The notes: generated by a model from the letters alone, not told the origin. DNA of 13,193 bases from Bryobacteraceae bacterium (GCA_947456995.1 CANGVB010000033.1:1-13193), one strand, 5' to 3'; numbered from the stretch's first letter, positions 1-6,380 are shown. Translations and numbers: made by a program.

Positions 1-714
1 AACGTTTTTGTTCAGGCTGCAGCGGGCAATGCTGGCACCGCCATCGGTGCCGCCTACGCAGCCAGTAATGGCCCGCGCTTCCCGCTACAGTCTCTCGCCC
101 TCGGCCCTTCCTACGATTCTGAAGCGATCAAGCGAGTGCTTGAAAACTGTAAGCTTAGTCCTAAATTCCTGATCACCACCGACGAACTCATCCAGTCTGC
201 CCTCGGCGAACTGGCAGAACACCGCATCATCGCCTGGTTTCAAGACCGCATGGAATTCGGGCCGCGTGCCCTGGGCAATCGCAGCATCCTCGCTTCGCCG
301 CTCGACCCCTATGCGACAGAAAACCTGAACAGCTTCATCAAGCACCGTGAAGCCTTCCGCAAGTTTGCCGCTTCCATTCCTGCCGAGCATGCAGCAGAGT
401 ACTTTGAAAGCAGTGCCAATGCCCGCAATCTGGCTAGCGTCGCAACCGTCAAGCCGGAATACCGGGCCAGGTTTGCGCCAGCCCTGCTCGGCGAAGACGG
501 CATCCGCCTGCACGTTGTCGACAAAGACGAGAACCCGCTTTTCCACCGCCTCCTGATTGCTGCAGGAGAACGTACAGGCCTTCCTGTTCTCTACAACACC
601 AGCTTCAATCTCTTCGGAGATGCTCTGGTGTGCAGCCCGCGCGATGCCGTTCGCAGCTTTTACTCAAGCGGCATCGACGTTATGTTTGTCGGGCAATTCC
701 TACTTCGCAAGTAG
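1..714 (+). CDS. Carbamoyltransferase, NodU/CmcH/TobZ family (C-terminal part; 5' end outside window)
   Basis: The reading frame is open from base 1 and ends at TAG 712-714, giving 237 residues of a longer protein (the family is usually about 550-600 aa). The visible part is the C-terminal carbamoyltransferase domain. The opening NVFVQAAAGNAGTAIGAAY resembles the family's glycine-rich segment. DRMEFGPRALGNRSILASP (about residues 82-100) is the family signature, and LYNTSFNLFGDALVCSPRDA (about 197-216) is the conserved distal motif. Family members transfer a carbamoyl group from carbamoyl phosphate, via carbamoyl-AMP, to a hydroxyl on a sugar or antibiotic. The N-terminal metal-binding half lies outside, and the substrate cannot be read from this fragment. 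A surface-glycan role is possible but only inferred. The 3' end overlaps the opposing peptidase gene by 15 bp. Confidence 0.93.
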   Translation, partial: NVFVQAAAGNAGTAIGAAYAASNGPRFPLQSLALGPSYDSEAIKRVLENCKLSPKFLITTDELIQSALGELAEHRIIAWFQDRMEFGPRALGNRSILASPLDPYATENLNSFIKHREAFRKFAASIPAEHAAEYFESSANARNLASVATVKPEYRARFAPALLGEDGIRLHVVDKDENPLFHRLLIAAGERTGLPVLYNTSFNLFGDALVCSPRDAVRSFYSSGIDVMFVGQFLLRK

Positions 715-2538
715 GGCTTCAATGGCTGAAGCTGCAATCGGGTGATAGTTCTCTTTGTTCTTGGCGAACAAAGCTTTCGCCCGAGTCTTACCTTCGGCTG
801 TTTTGGCCATCTCCTGATACAGCGGCTTGATGAATTTCTGACGGCCTACGCGCCCGAGAAATTCCTCAAGCGCCCCCTGCGCCGGCGCATACTTGTGGCG
901 AATAGCCAGCAGCAACCAGGCGTCCAAAATCTCGCTATTCTTCGACTTCGTGAATGAGTAATCCTTGTCGAGCTTGGCCATCTGCTCTGCCGTCAGAGTC
1001 TCTGGCAACGCACGCAGAAAGTGCAGCCATTGTTGCGCCACCCATTCCTTGGGATTGAGCGCCTGCCCCTTCTTCCACTTCGCCACTTCCTCATCCACCG
1101 TGTTCAGAAGAAATGAATTGATCTTGGGTGTGGAAGCAGGCAGCCCGGGCTTATAGATCCACTCCTTCACGTCGAGCTTCAGATTGGGAAGCTTCTCCTT
1201 CAGATAGCTCTCGAAGGTTGCCGTTGTAATGCTCTGAAATGCGAAATGATCGAAGTATCCGCGCACGAAGGGGTCAAAACGTTCACGGCCAATTTCTTCT
1301 TCGATCGCCCGCAGCATCAGGGCGCCCTTCACATAAGGCACCAGCGTCACTCCTTCTTCCGGATCGCGGCCCTTCAGATCGACATGGAGCACTTGGTCCT
1401 TTTCTGGCAGCTTTGCCATCTCTTCTTTCAATTCGCCGATCTCAATTGCAAACTCCATCTCGCTGCGCTGCTTGCCATAAAGCACTTCCTGAATGCGGCG
1501 CTCCACATAAACGGTAAAGCCCTCGTTGAGCCAGAAATCGCTCCAGGTGGCATTCGTTACCAGGTTGCCGCTCCAGCTATGTGCCAGCTCATGCGATATC
1601 AACGAAACCAGGCTCTTGTCGCCAGCAATAATCGTTGGCGTGGCAAAGGTGAGCCTTGGATTCTCCATGCCACCGATCGGGAAGCTGGGCGGCAGGACGA
1701 GCACATCGTAACGGTCCCAACGATAGGTGCCATAAAGTTGTTCTGCCGAGGCAACCATCGCATCGAGATCAGCGAACTCGTGTGCCGCGTCGTCCAGCAT
1801 TGCCTTTTCTGTGTAGACCCCGGTGCGCCCACCGATCATCCGAAACTGGATTTCACCCACGGCCAGTGCCAGCAGATAGGGCGGCACCGGTTGCGTCATG
1901 TCAAAGCGATAGTCACCCGTCGGGGCGGCCGTGCGCTGATCATTATTTGCGCTCATGACAGCAAAGAAATTCGGCTGTGTGCGGATGCGTGCCTTGTAGG
2001 TGATGCGAATGCCCGGTGAATCCTGCAGCGGAATCCAGGTTCGAGTGTAAATTGGTTCGCCCTGTGTGTAGAGATAGGGGGATACTTTGCCGGCCGTCTG
2101 TTTTGCCGTCAGCCACTGCAAGGCCACCGCAGAAGGGCTGGTTTCGTATGTGATGCGAACAAATCCCGTTCCTTCAGCCAAACTGACTTCGAGTGGAGTT
2201 CCAAGGATCTTGTCTGCCGTGCCAAGTTTGAATTGAGCGGGTTTGAAGTCCTGACCATTGGCAGAAGTCTCAGCTTTATCGATCTTCAAATCCTTTGTAT
2301 CGAGGATAATCTTGCCACGGCCTTTTATCTTGTGGGTTACCGTTCCACTTAGAACTCTCCGATCGAAATCGACTCGCAAATCGAGTTCACTGTGCAAAAC
2401 CCGAGCCTCTGCCGGCTTGGCAAAAGAATGATCATCCTGGGTAAACAACACTTCGCTTTGTACCTCTTCTATTTTCGGAGCACAGCTGGCAAGAAATATG
2501 GCAGTAGCCAGAATCCCGCACATCAACGACATACGCAT
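700..2538 (-). CDS. M1-family zinc aminopeptidase, leukotriene A4 hydrolase type, lipoprotein
   Basis: This 612-aa protein starts with a lipoprotein signal peptide: a hydrophobic stretch with lipobox LASC and Cys19 as the lipidated residue. It should sit in the cell envelope facing outside the cytoplasm. The exopeptidase motif GGMEN is at 289-293. The zinc site HELAH is at 316-320, and WLNEG supplies the third ligand Glu339. The segments around them (ENPRLTFATP, HSWSGNLVTN, PYVKGA, YKPGLP) match the LTA4-hydrolase branch of family M1, followed by the alpha-helical C-terminal domain. Tyr402 aligns with the catalytic Tyr of the family. Positions matching human Asp375 and Tyr378 appear to be Glu394 and Val397, so peptide hydrolysis is more likely than epoxide hydrolysis. 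That alignment was done by eye. Start choice: ATG at 2538 or the in-frame ATG at 2532. GGTGGA directly upstream is better spaced for 2532. Confidence 0.93.
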   Translation of the reverse strand: MRMSLMCGILATAIFLASCAPKIEEVQSEVLFTQDDHSFAKPAEARVLHSELDLRVDFDRRVLSGTVTHKIKGRGKIILDTKDLKIDKAETSANGQDFKPAQFKLGTADKILGTPLEVSLAEGTGFVRITYETSPSAVALQWLTAKQTAGKVSPYLYTQGEPIYTRTWIPLQDSPGIRITYKARIRTQPNFFAVMSANNDQRTAAPTGDYRFDMTQPVPPYLLALAVGEIQFRMIGGRTGVYTEKAMLDDAAHEFADLDAMVASAEQLYGTYRWDRYDVLVLPPSFPIGGMENPRLTFATPTIIAGDKSLVSLISHELAHSWSGNLVTNATWSDFWLNEGFTVYVERRIQEVLYGKQRSEMEFAIEIGELKEEMAKLPEKDQVLHVDLKGRDPEEGVTLVPYVKGALMLRAIEEEIGRERFDPFVRGYFDHFAFQSITTATFESYLKEKLPNLKLDVKEWIYKPGLPASTPKINSFLLNTVDEEVAKWKKGQALNPKEWVAQQWLHFLRALPETLTAEQMAKLDKDYSFTKSKNSEILDAWLLLAIRHKYAPAQGALEEFLGRVGRQKFIKPLYQEMAKTAEGKTRAKALFAKNKENYHPIAASAIEALLAK

Positions 2539-2556
2539 TCCACCATTATGATCAAA

Positions 2557-2601
2557 TTCAAAACAAAGAGCCCCAGTCCTGTTTTCAGGGCTGGGGCTCT
2601 T
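2557..2601 (-). terminator. Strong intrinsic terminator downstream of the SYLF gene
   Basis: Arms 2566-2581 and 2586-2601 form a 16-bp stem with a single G-T wobble and a four-base loop. The core is GAGCCCCAG against CTGGGGCTC. Read on the minus strand the stem is followed by a T-rich run (TTTGTTTTG). It lies 16 bp beyond the stop codon of the SYLF gene and only about 20 bp before the start codon of the peptidase gene that follows in the same direction. Confidence 0.88.
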
Positions 2602-2617
2602 AACCGGGAAATCTTTG

Positions 2618-3295
2618 TTATTTGGATTTGCGCGGTGAGAATTTATTCAAGTCTGCAAGCAACCCGCTGGCTGCTGCCGGGGGCTTGGGGTTGCCCTCGA
2701 TGATTTCCTTGTTCGTCATGGTCTTGCCGTAAAGGTCTTTGTTGCCGTCGAGGTCTTGCCGCAAAGTGGCACCTTCCAGCGAGATTCCGGCAAATACACC
2801 ACGGCTTCTCGAATAGCTCAGAATTTCAGCCGTGAGCAGGATGTCGGTCTGCGCACTGGTGGTACGCCCCACCGGGCCTGCTGCCACACTTGCTTCGCCG
2901 CCCAGCTTGAACTGATTGTTCAATAGCCGGTTAGCCCCTTTTTTGTTCATCACGAGCAAAATTACGTCGCTCTCACTGCCGCCGATCTGAAAGCCGACAC
3001 TGCCGCCTTCGACGATGATGCTCGCAGGCGATCCCCAGCCATCTCCGCTCGCGTTGCGGCAGGTAAAGAAGCCCTTGCCGTACTTGCCGCCAAGAATAAA
3101 CGCTCCTTTCTTCAGACTGGGAATGACAACTGCGCATTCACTCTTGTCGAGTAAGTCTTGAGGAATCGCCTTCTCGCGAACTTCCATGATCTCGTGCAAA
3201 ACATCACCGGCCGCCTTAAGCCTTTTCTCTTCATTACTTTGAGCAAAAAGGCTGCTCGTGAGAACCAGCCCCATCAGGGCAAGAGTTTTCTTCAT
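2618..3295 (-). CDS. Exported SYLF-domain (Ysc84-like) protein
   Basis: This is a 225-aa protein with an N-terminal signal peptide (MKKTLALMGLVLTSSLFAQS, cleavage near residue 18-20). Almost all the rest is a SYLF/Ysc84 domain: helix KRLKAAGDVLHEIM, then CAVVIPSLKKGAFILGGKYG, the glycine-rich GGSVGFQIGGSESDVILLV, and the distal SRSRGVFAGISLEGATL. The SYLF domain binds phospholipids in eukaryotes. Bacterial exported versions are widespread, but their function is not established. The start at 3295 is preferred over a frame opening 19 codons upstream because AAGGAG lies 5 bases before it and the signal peptide begins exactly there. The extra upstream residues are Arg-rich and would spoil the signal sequence. 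The gene is divergent from prfB across a 106-bp gap and ends in a strong terminator. Confidence 0.9.
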   Translation of the reverse strand: MKKTLALMGLVLTSSLFAQSNEEKRLKAAGDVLHEIMEVREKAIPQDLLDKSECAVVIPSLKKGAFILGGKYGKGFFTCRNASGDGWGSPASIIVEGGSVGFQIGGSESDVILLVMNKKGANRLLNNQFKLGGEASVAAGPVGRTTSAQTDILLTAEILSYSRSRGVFAGISLEGATLRQDLDGNKDLYGKTMTNKEIIEGNPKPPAAASGLLADLNKFSPRKSK

Positions 3296-3387
3296 AAATC
3301 TCCTTCTTCTTCTTTGATTATCCCCGAGTCCGCTACGTTTCCTGTCATTCAAGAGTAAAGACCCAATTCAACTCACCTGTCTCACAG

Positions 3388-3402
3388 TAAACTGGTAGTT
3401 TA
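3388..3402. repeat. Short perfect inverted repeat at the prfB start codon
   Basis: TAAACT GGT AGTTTA is a perfect 6-bp inverted repeat with a 3-base centre. Its last base is the A of the prfB ATG. It occupies the place where a Shine-Dalgarno would be, and none is visible. It could be a protein-binding site in the divergent SYLF/prfB gap, a small start-site hairpin, or chance. I see no convincing sigma-70 promoter in 3296-3401. Confidence 0.35.
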
Positions 3403-4536
3403 TGACCCTCGAAGAAATCGAGCGGGAGTACGATCAGCTCCGCCAGCAAGCCGAATCTGTGCGGAGCTATCTTTGACGCCCCCAAAAAGAAAACCCAACT
3501 CGACGAACTGGAAAAATTGATTGGCGATCCAGAATTCTGGAACAATCCCGAAAAAAGCCAGGAAGTGATGCAGAAGCGCAAGCGCCTCGGCGAAACCCTC
3601 GACCAGGACCGCCGCATCGCCACCATGAGCTCTGATGTCGCCGCCCTGCTTGAACTGGGCCGCGAAGGCGAAGACATTCTGGACTTGCTCAATTCCGAAG
3701 TCACCACCTTTCGTGATGCGCTCTCTCAGCTTGAAACCGGCATGCTGCTCAGCGGCGAGCACGATCACCTCTCTGCCATTCTGAACATCCACCCCGGCGC
3801 CGGTGGCACCGAAAGCCAGGACTGGGCTGAGATGCTCATGCGTATGTACCTGCGCTGGGCTGAACGCAAAGACTTCAAGGCCACCATCACCGACCAGCTC
3901 GATGGCGATGGTGCCGGCATCAAGAGCGTCACCATCGAAGTAGAAGGCGAAAACGCCTATGGCCTGATGTCGAGCGAGATTGGCGTCCATCGCCTCGTGC
4001 GCATTTCGCCCTTTGACGCCAACGCCCGCCGTCATACGAGCTTCGCCAGCGTCTATGTCTATCCGCTGATCGATGACGAAATCAAGATTGAGATCAAGCC
4101 AGAAGATGTCCGTACCGACGTTTTCCGCGCCTCTGGTGCCGGCGGCCAGCACGTCAATCGCACCGAGAGCGCCGTACGCATGACACACATCCCCACCGGA
4201 ATTGTCGTCCAGTGCCAGAATGAGCGCTCCCAGCACAAGAATCGTGCCAGTGCCCTCAAACAGTTGAAGGCCCGCCTCTTCGAGCACGAGCTCGAGAAAC
4301 GCCGCGCCGAAGACAAAAAGAGCGAAGACTCCAAGCTCGAAATCAACTTCGGCAGCCAGATTCGCAGCTACGTGCTGGCCCCTTACCGCATGATCAAAGA
4401 CCATCGCACCAAGTTCAGCGTCGGTGACGTCGACCGTGCGCTCGATGGCGACATCGATGCCTTCATGCACGCCTGGCTTGTCTACAAAAAAACCGGCAAG
4501 ACCGCCAGCGACGCCAAAGACGAGATGCCCGACTAA
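3402..4536 (+). CDS. prfB: Peptide chain release factor 2, with programmed +1 frameshift
   Basis: RF2 recognises UGA and UAA stop codons on the ribosome and triggers peptide release. Frame one runs from ATG 3402 through 24 codons to an in-frame TGA at 3474-3476. Skipping T3474 continues translation at GAC 3475 to TAA 4534-4536, giving 377 residues (E. coli RF2 has 365). In the shifted protein the stop-codon tripeptide SPF falls at about residues 202-204 and the GGQ catalytic motif at 247-249, almost exactly the E. coli positions. The residue four before GGQ is Ala, as in most RF2 proteins. Flanking motifs ISPFDANARRHTSFASV and HVNRTESAVRMTHIPTG are typical. A translation beginning only after the shift would wrongly lose about 38 residues. 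No clear Shine-Dalgarno precedes the ATG. The stop overlaps the next start as TAATG. Confidence 0.97.
3461..3477 (+). promoter_or_regulatory. RF2 autoregulatory +1 frameshift signal
   Basis: The slippery heptad CTT TGA C (3471-3477) is the classical prfB site: CTT codes Leu, TGA is the frame-one stop, and GAC is the first shifted codon. The stimulatory internal Shine-Dalgarno-like GGAG is at 3463-3466, followed by C and TAT before CTT. When RF2 is scarce, TGA is read slowly and the ribosome slips forward, so more RF2 is made. The Shine-Dalgarno-like element is weaker than the AGGGGG of E. coli, which may lower basal frameshifting. Confidence 0.96.
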
Positions 4537-5468
4537 TGGTCAGCCGGGAGCAAATCGCCCAAGCGGCCGCTCTCATTCGCTCAGGCCGGGTGGTCGCCTT
4601 CCCAACCGAAACCGTCTACGGGCTGGGCGCAAATGCGCTCGACCCCGCTGCCATCAACCGCATCTATGCCATCAAGGAGAGGCCAAAAACCTCGCCCCTG
4701 ATTGTGCATGTTTCCAGTGTCAACATGGCCAAGAGCCTGGTATCTCATTGGCCGGAGTCTGCCGATCTGCTCGCCAGGGCTTTCTGGCCGGGGCCACTGA
4801 CACTGGTGCTTCCAAAGAACGACAGGATCCCGGTAGAACTGACGGCTGGCCTCACGACCGTTGGGTTGCGGATGCCCGCCCACCCGGTTGCCCTTGCGCT
4901 GATTGAAGAATCTGGCCTCCCCATTGCCGCACCCAGTGCCAACCGCTTCACGCAACTCTCACCGACAACAGCGCAGCATGTGGCCGATGGCCTCGGCGAT
5001 GCCGTCGACCTGATTCTCGACGCAGGCCCTGCCGAAGTCGGGATTGAATCTACGGTCTTGAGCCTCACCGGAAGCCAGCCAGTACTCCTGCGACCCGGCA
5101 TGGTGAGCCGCGAAGCGATTGAAGCTTATCTCGGGCCCATCCTGTTGCTCGATCAGGCAGGAGTTGCCCATGCCTCGCCCGGTTTGCATGTCAAACACTA
5201 CTCGCCGAGAACCCCACTCTATCTACTGAGCCAGGGTCAAGCGCTTCCCAAATCGGGAACAGGGATCTACCTGTATTGGTCGAATCCGCACGATGCTGCG
5301 AAATCGCAAGCAATGCCGGCCGAGCCTGAAAAATACGCAGCAATCCTCTACGACACCCTGCATCAGGCAGATCTGTGTGGTTACGACTGGATCGCAGTGG
5401 AAGCCCCACCATCAACTTCGGCCTGGGCCGGCATCCTTGACCGTCTCGAGCGCGCCAGTATTCGCTAG
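4536..5468 (+). CDS. tsaC: L-threonylcarbamoyladenylate synthase, Sua5/YwlC type
   Basis: This enzyme makes threonylcarbamoyl-AMP from threonine, bicarbonate and ATP. It is the first step of t6A formation at position 37 of ANN-decoding tRNAs, in the cytoplasm. At 310 aa it is the long Sua5 form. The YrdC domain covers about residues 1-200, with AFPTETVYGLGANA at 21-34, KERPKTSPL at 47-55, PSANRFTQLSPT at 133-144 and ESTVLSL followed by LLRPG at 171-188. The linker ASPGLHVKHYSPRTPLYL at about 213-230 covers the active site in the family, and a smaller Sua5 domain follows. The start ATG overlaps the prfB stop (TAATG), so translational coupling with prfB is likely. Both genes serve decoding accuracy. 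A sigma-28 promoter for the next gene begins 8 bp after the stop. Confidence 0.95.
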   Translation: MVSREQIAQAAALIRSGRVVAFPTETVYGLGANALDPAAINRIYAIKERPKTSPLIVHVSSVNMAKSLVSHWPESADLLARAFWPGPLTLVLPKNDRIPVELTAGLTTVGLRMPAHPVALALIEESGLPIAAPSANRFTQLSPTTAQHVADGLGDAVDLILDAGPAEVGIESTVLSLTGSQPVLLRPGMVSREAIEAYLGPILLLDQAGVAHASPGLHVKHYSPRTPLYLLSQGQALPKSGTGIYLYWSNPHDAAKSQAMPAEPEKYAAILYDTLHQADLCGYDWIAVEAPPSTSAWAGILDRLERASIR

Positions 5469-5475
5469 CTAAGGT

Positions 5476-5502
5476 TAAAGGCGTATGCGCCTCTACCGAT
5501 AA
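5476..5502 (+). promoter_or_regulatory. Sigma-28 (FliA) promoter for fliW-csrA
   Basis: The -35 element TAAAGGCG (5476-5483) and the -10 element ACCGATAA (5495-5502) are separated by exactly the 11 bases of the FliA consensus TAAAGTTT-N11-GCCGATAA. The -10 matches 7 of 8 positions and the -35 matches 5 of 8, including TAAAG. The expected start of transcription is about 5507-5511, at the fliW ATG itself. The spacer carries AGGCG TATG CGCCT (5479-5492), a small inverted repeat that might be an operator. Confidence 0.85.
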
Positions 5503-5510
5503 GCCCGTAG

Positions 5511-5978
5511 ATGCTGTCTATCGAAACGGTCCGCTTCGGCACTGTACGCTTTCAAGAAGATGAAGTCATTGAGTTCCCGGCAGGCTTGCCTGGATTCGAG
5601 CAGGAACACCGCTTCCTGTTGATTGAGGCCGCTGAAAGTGTGCCACTCAAATTCCTGCAAAGCGTGACAACCCCTCAGTTGTCCTTTGTTTGTGCGCCTC
5701 TGCCGCTGGTTTCCCCGAACTACGACATGGTGCTGCCGCGTCAGGATTGTGAAGCTCTCGCACTGGCTGCGGATTGCCGCAAGCAGGCTGCAACGCTCGA
5801 CTGGCTCGTCATTCTTTGTTTTGCCCGCCCCGAAGAACCGACAGCAAATTTGCTAGGCCCGGTGGTGATTCGCCGTGACGTTGGTCTTGGCGTGCAGTCC
5901 ATCCGCGAGGATGCTCGTTATTCTGCCAGACAGCCCCTTTACTCGGCAACCGCGCCACAGGAGCAAGCCCCATGCTAG
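5511..5978 (+). CDS. fliW: Flagellar assembly factor FliW (CsrA antagonist)
   Basis: This 155-aa protein has the usual length for FliW. The N-terminus MLSIETVRFGTVRF and the strongly conserved IEFPAGLPGFEQEHRFLLIE segment (about residues 20-39) identify the family. Further matches are PLKFLQSVTTPQLSFVCAPP-like strands, YDMVLP and ANLLGPVVI. FliW is a cytoplasmic beta-barrel protein that binds either newly made flagellin or CsrA. When flagellin is not in excess, FliW is free to inhibit CsrA and allow flagellin translation. The ATG at 5511 is the natural start because the conserved N-terminus begins there. No Shine-Dalgarno precedes it, and the sigma-28 -10 element ends only 8 bases upstream, so translation probably starts on a leaderless mRNA. 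The stop overlaps csrA by 7 bases. Confidence 0.95.
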   Translation: MLSIETVRFGTVRFQEDEVIEFPAGLPGFEQEHRFLLIEAAESVPLKFLQSVTTPQLSFVCAPLPLVSPNYDMVLPRQDCEALALAADCRKQAATLDWLVILCFARPEEPTANLLGPVVIRRDVGLGVQSIREDARYSARQPLYSATAPQEQAPC

Positions 5979-6223
5979 TGATCCGAAGACGCGCCGGTGA
6001 AGGCTTTTTGATTGGCGATTCGATCGAAGTCGACATCCTTGAAGTTGAGGGCAATCAGGTCAAAATCGGGATTCGCGCTCCGCGTGAGACCTCGATCCTG
6101 CGACGTGAAATTGCCGCTACCAGAGCTTCCAATCTGGATTCTGCTCATGATGTAGAAGCAAAGACGCTCGAAGAAGCCTCCAAGCGTTTGCGACTCACTG
6201 CCCCCCCTCCGAAACAGGGCTAA
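5972..6223 (+). CDS. csrA: Carbon storage regulator / translational repressor CsrA
   Basis: CsrA is an RNA-binding homodimer that represses translation by covering GGA motifs at ribosome-binding sites. The N-terminal 50 residues are canonical: MLVIRRRAGEGFLIGDSIEVDILEVEG, then VKIGIRAPRETSILRREI, including the RNA-contacting first strand and the GIRAP / REI segments. At 83 aa it is longer than the 61-aa enterobacterial protein. The extra C-terminal tail (about residues 50-83, ending in APPPKQG) is a mark of CsrA proteins controlled by FliW, which contacts that extension in Bacillus. AGGAG at 5959-5963 is a well-spaced Shine-Dalgarno, and the start lies inside the fliW end, so coupled translation is likely. 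An intrinsic terminator follows the stop by 2 bp. The likely main target is the flagellin leader immediately downstream. Confidence 0.97.
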   Translation: MLVIRRRAGEGFLIGDSIEVDILEVEGNQVKIGIRAPRETSILRREIAATRASNLDSAHDVEAKTLEEASKRLRLTAPPPKQG

Positions 6224-6225
6224 AC

Positions 6226-6248
6226 ATTTGCCACTAAGGCAAATTTTT
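6226..6248 (+). terminator. Intrinsic terminator of fliW-csrA
   Basis: ATTTGCC (6226-6232) pairs perfectly with GGCAAAT (6238-6244) around a 5-base loop and runs into TTTTT (6244-6248). It follows the csrA stop by 2 bp. It separates the fliW-csrA unit from the flagellin promoter. Confidence 0.85.
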
Positions 6249-6250
6249 GT

Positions 6251-6285
6251 TTCAAGTTGGCACACTCTGATTCAAGCTGGCGCAC
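6251..6285. repeat. Imperfect 15-bp direct repeat over the flagellin -35 region
   Basis: TTCAAGTTGGCACAC (6251-6265) and TTCAAGCTGGCGCAC (6271-6285) match at 13 of 15 positions with a 20-bp period, about two helical turns. The second copy contains the -35 element of the flagellin promoter. The first has no -10 at the right distance. It may be a regulator-binding tandem site or a duplicated promoter half. Confidence 0.65.
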
Positions 6286-6298
6286 CGGGTTCCGATAT
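6272..6298 (+). promoter_or_regulatory. Sigma-28 (FliA)-like promoter of the flagellin gene
   Basis: TCAAGCTG (6272-6279) and TCCGATAT (6291-6298) have the exact 11-base FliA spacing, with 5 of 8 and 6 of 8 consensus matches respectively. The core CCGATA is intact. The predicted transcription start is about 6305, giving a leader of about 80 nt. The match is weaker than for the fliW promoter, but the spacing, the position before a flagellin gene and the preceding terminator support it. Confidence 0.75.
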
Positions 6299-6339
6299 GG
6301 CTCTTATCAGCAACGATGCCGAGGTGGTGCAAGGCCACT

Positions 6340-6362
6340 CGTTTGGAGAGGATTTCCAGACG
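6340..6362 (+). promoter_or_regulatory. Upstream CsrA-binding hairpin in flagellin leader
   Basis: The left arm CGTTTGGA (6340-6347) pairs with TCCAGACG (6355-6362), an 8-bp stem with one G-T wobble. The 7-base loop GAGGATT displays the CsrA core AGGA (6349-6352). A GGA within a hairpin loop is the established high-affinity CsrA target. A smaller hairpin, GTGG / CCAC at 6324-6338, lies just upstream and has no GGA in its loop. Confidence 0.7.
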
Positions 6363-6368
6363 GTTGAA

Positions 6369-6380
6369 CACAAAGGAGTG
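6369..6380 (+). promoter_or_regulatory. Flagellin Shine-Dalgarno within a second CsrA site
   Basis: CAC (6369-6371) pairs with GTG (6378-6380) around the hexaloop AAAGGA. The Shine-Dalgarno AAGGAG (6373-6378) is 6 bases before the ATG. CsrA bound here would block the ribosome. The GGA is 25 nt downstream of the GGA in the upstream hairpin, a distance one CsrA dimer can bridge. The layout resembles the two-site hag leader of Bacillus subtilis. Confidence 0.7.

Noticed and set aside
716..732. GCTTCA / TGAAGC hairpin as terminator for the carbamoyltransferase gene
   Set aside because: The 6-bp stem has no T-run on either strand and lies inside the peptidase coding sequence.
1246..2019. 257-aa plus-strand open frame
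   Set aside because: It lies wholly inside the M1 peptidase on the other strand, with no family resemblance and a Cys/His-rich shadow composition.
3296..3352. Start of the SYLF gene at 3352
   Set aside because: It would put 19 basic residues ahead of a clear signal peptide. The ATG at 3295 has a strong Shine-Dalgarno.
3356..3383. TAAAG upstream of prfB as a sigma-28 promoter
   Set aside because: There is no CCGATA-like -10 at the required distance (ACCTGTCT is found), and prfB is not flagellar.
3400..4470. 356-aa minus-strand open frame
   Set aside because: It is antisense to prfB, whose motifs are unmistakable. It is a long shadow due to codon bias.
6257..6285. TTGGCAC and CTGGCGC as sigma-54 -24 elements before flagellin
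   Set aside because: No GC dinucleotide falls at the required -12 position after either GG (TT and TC are found instead).
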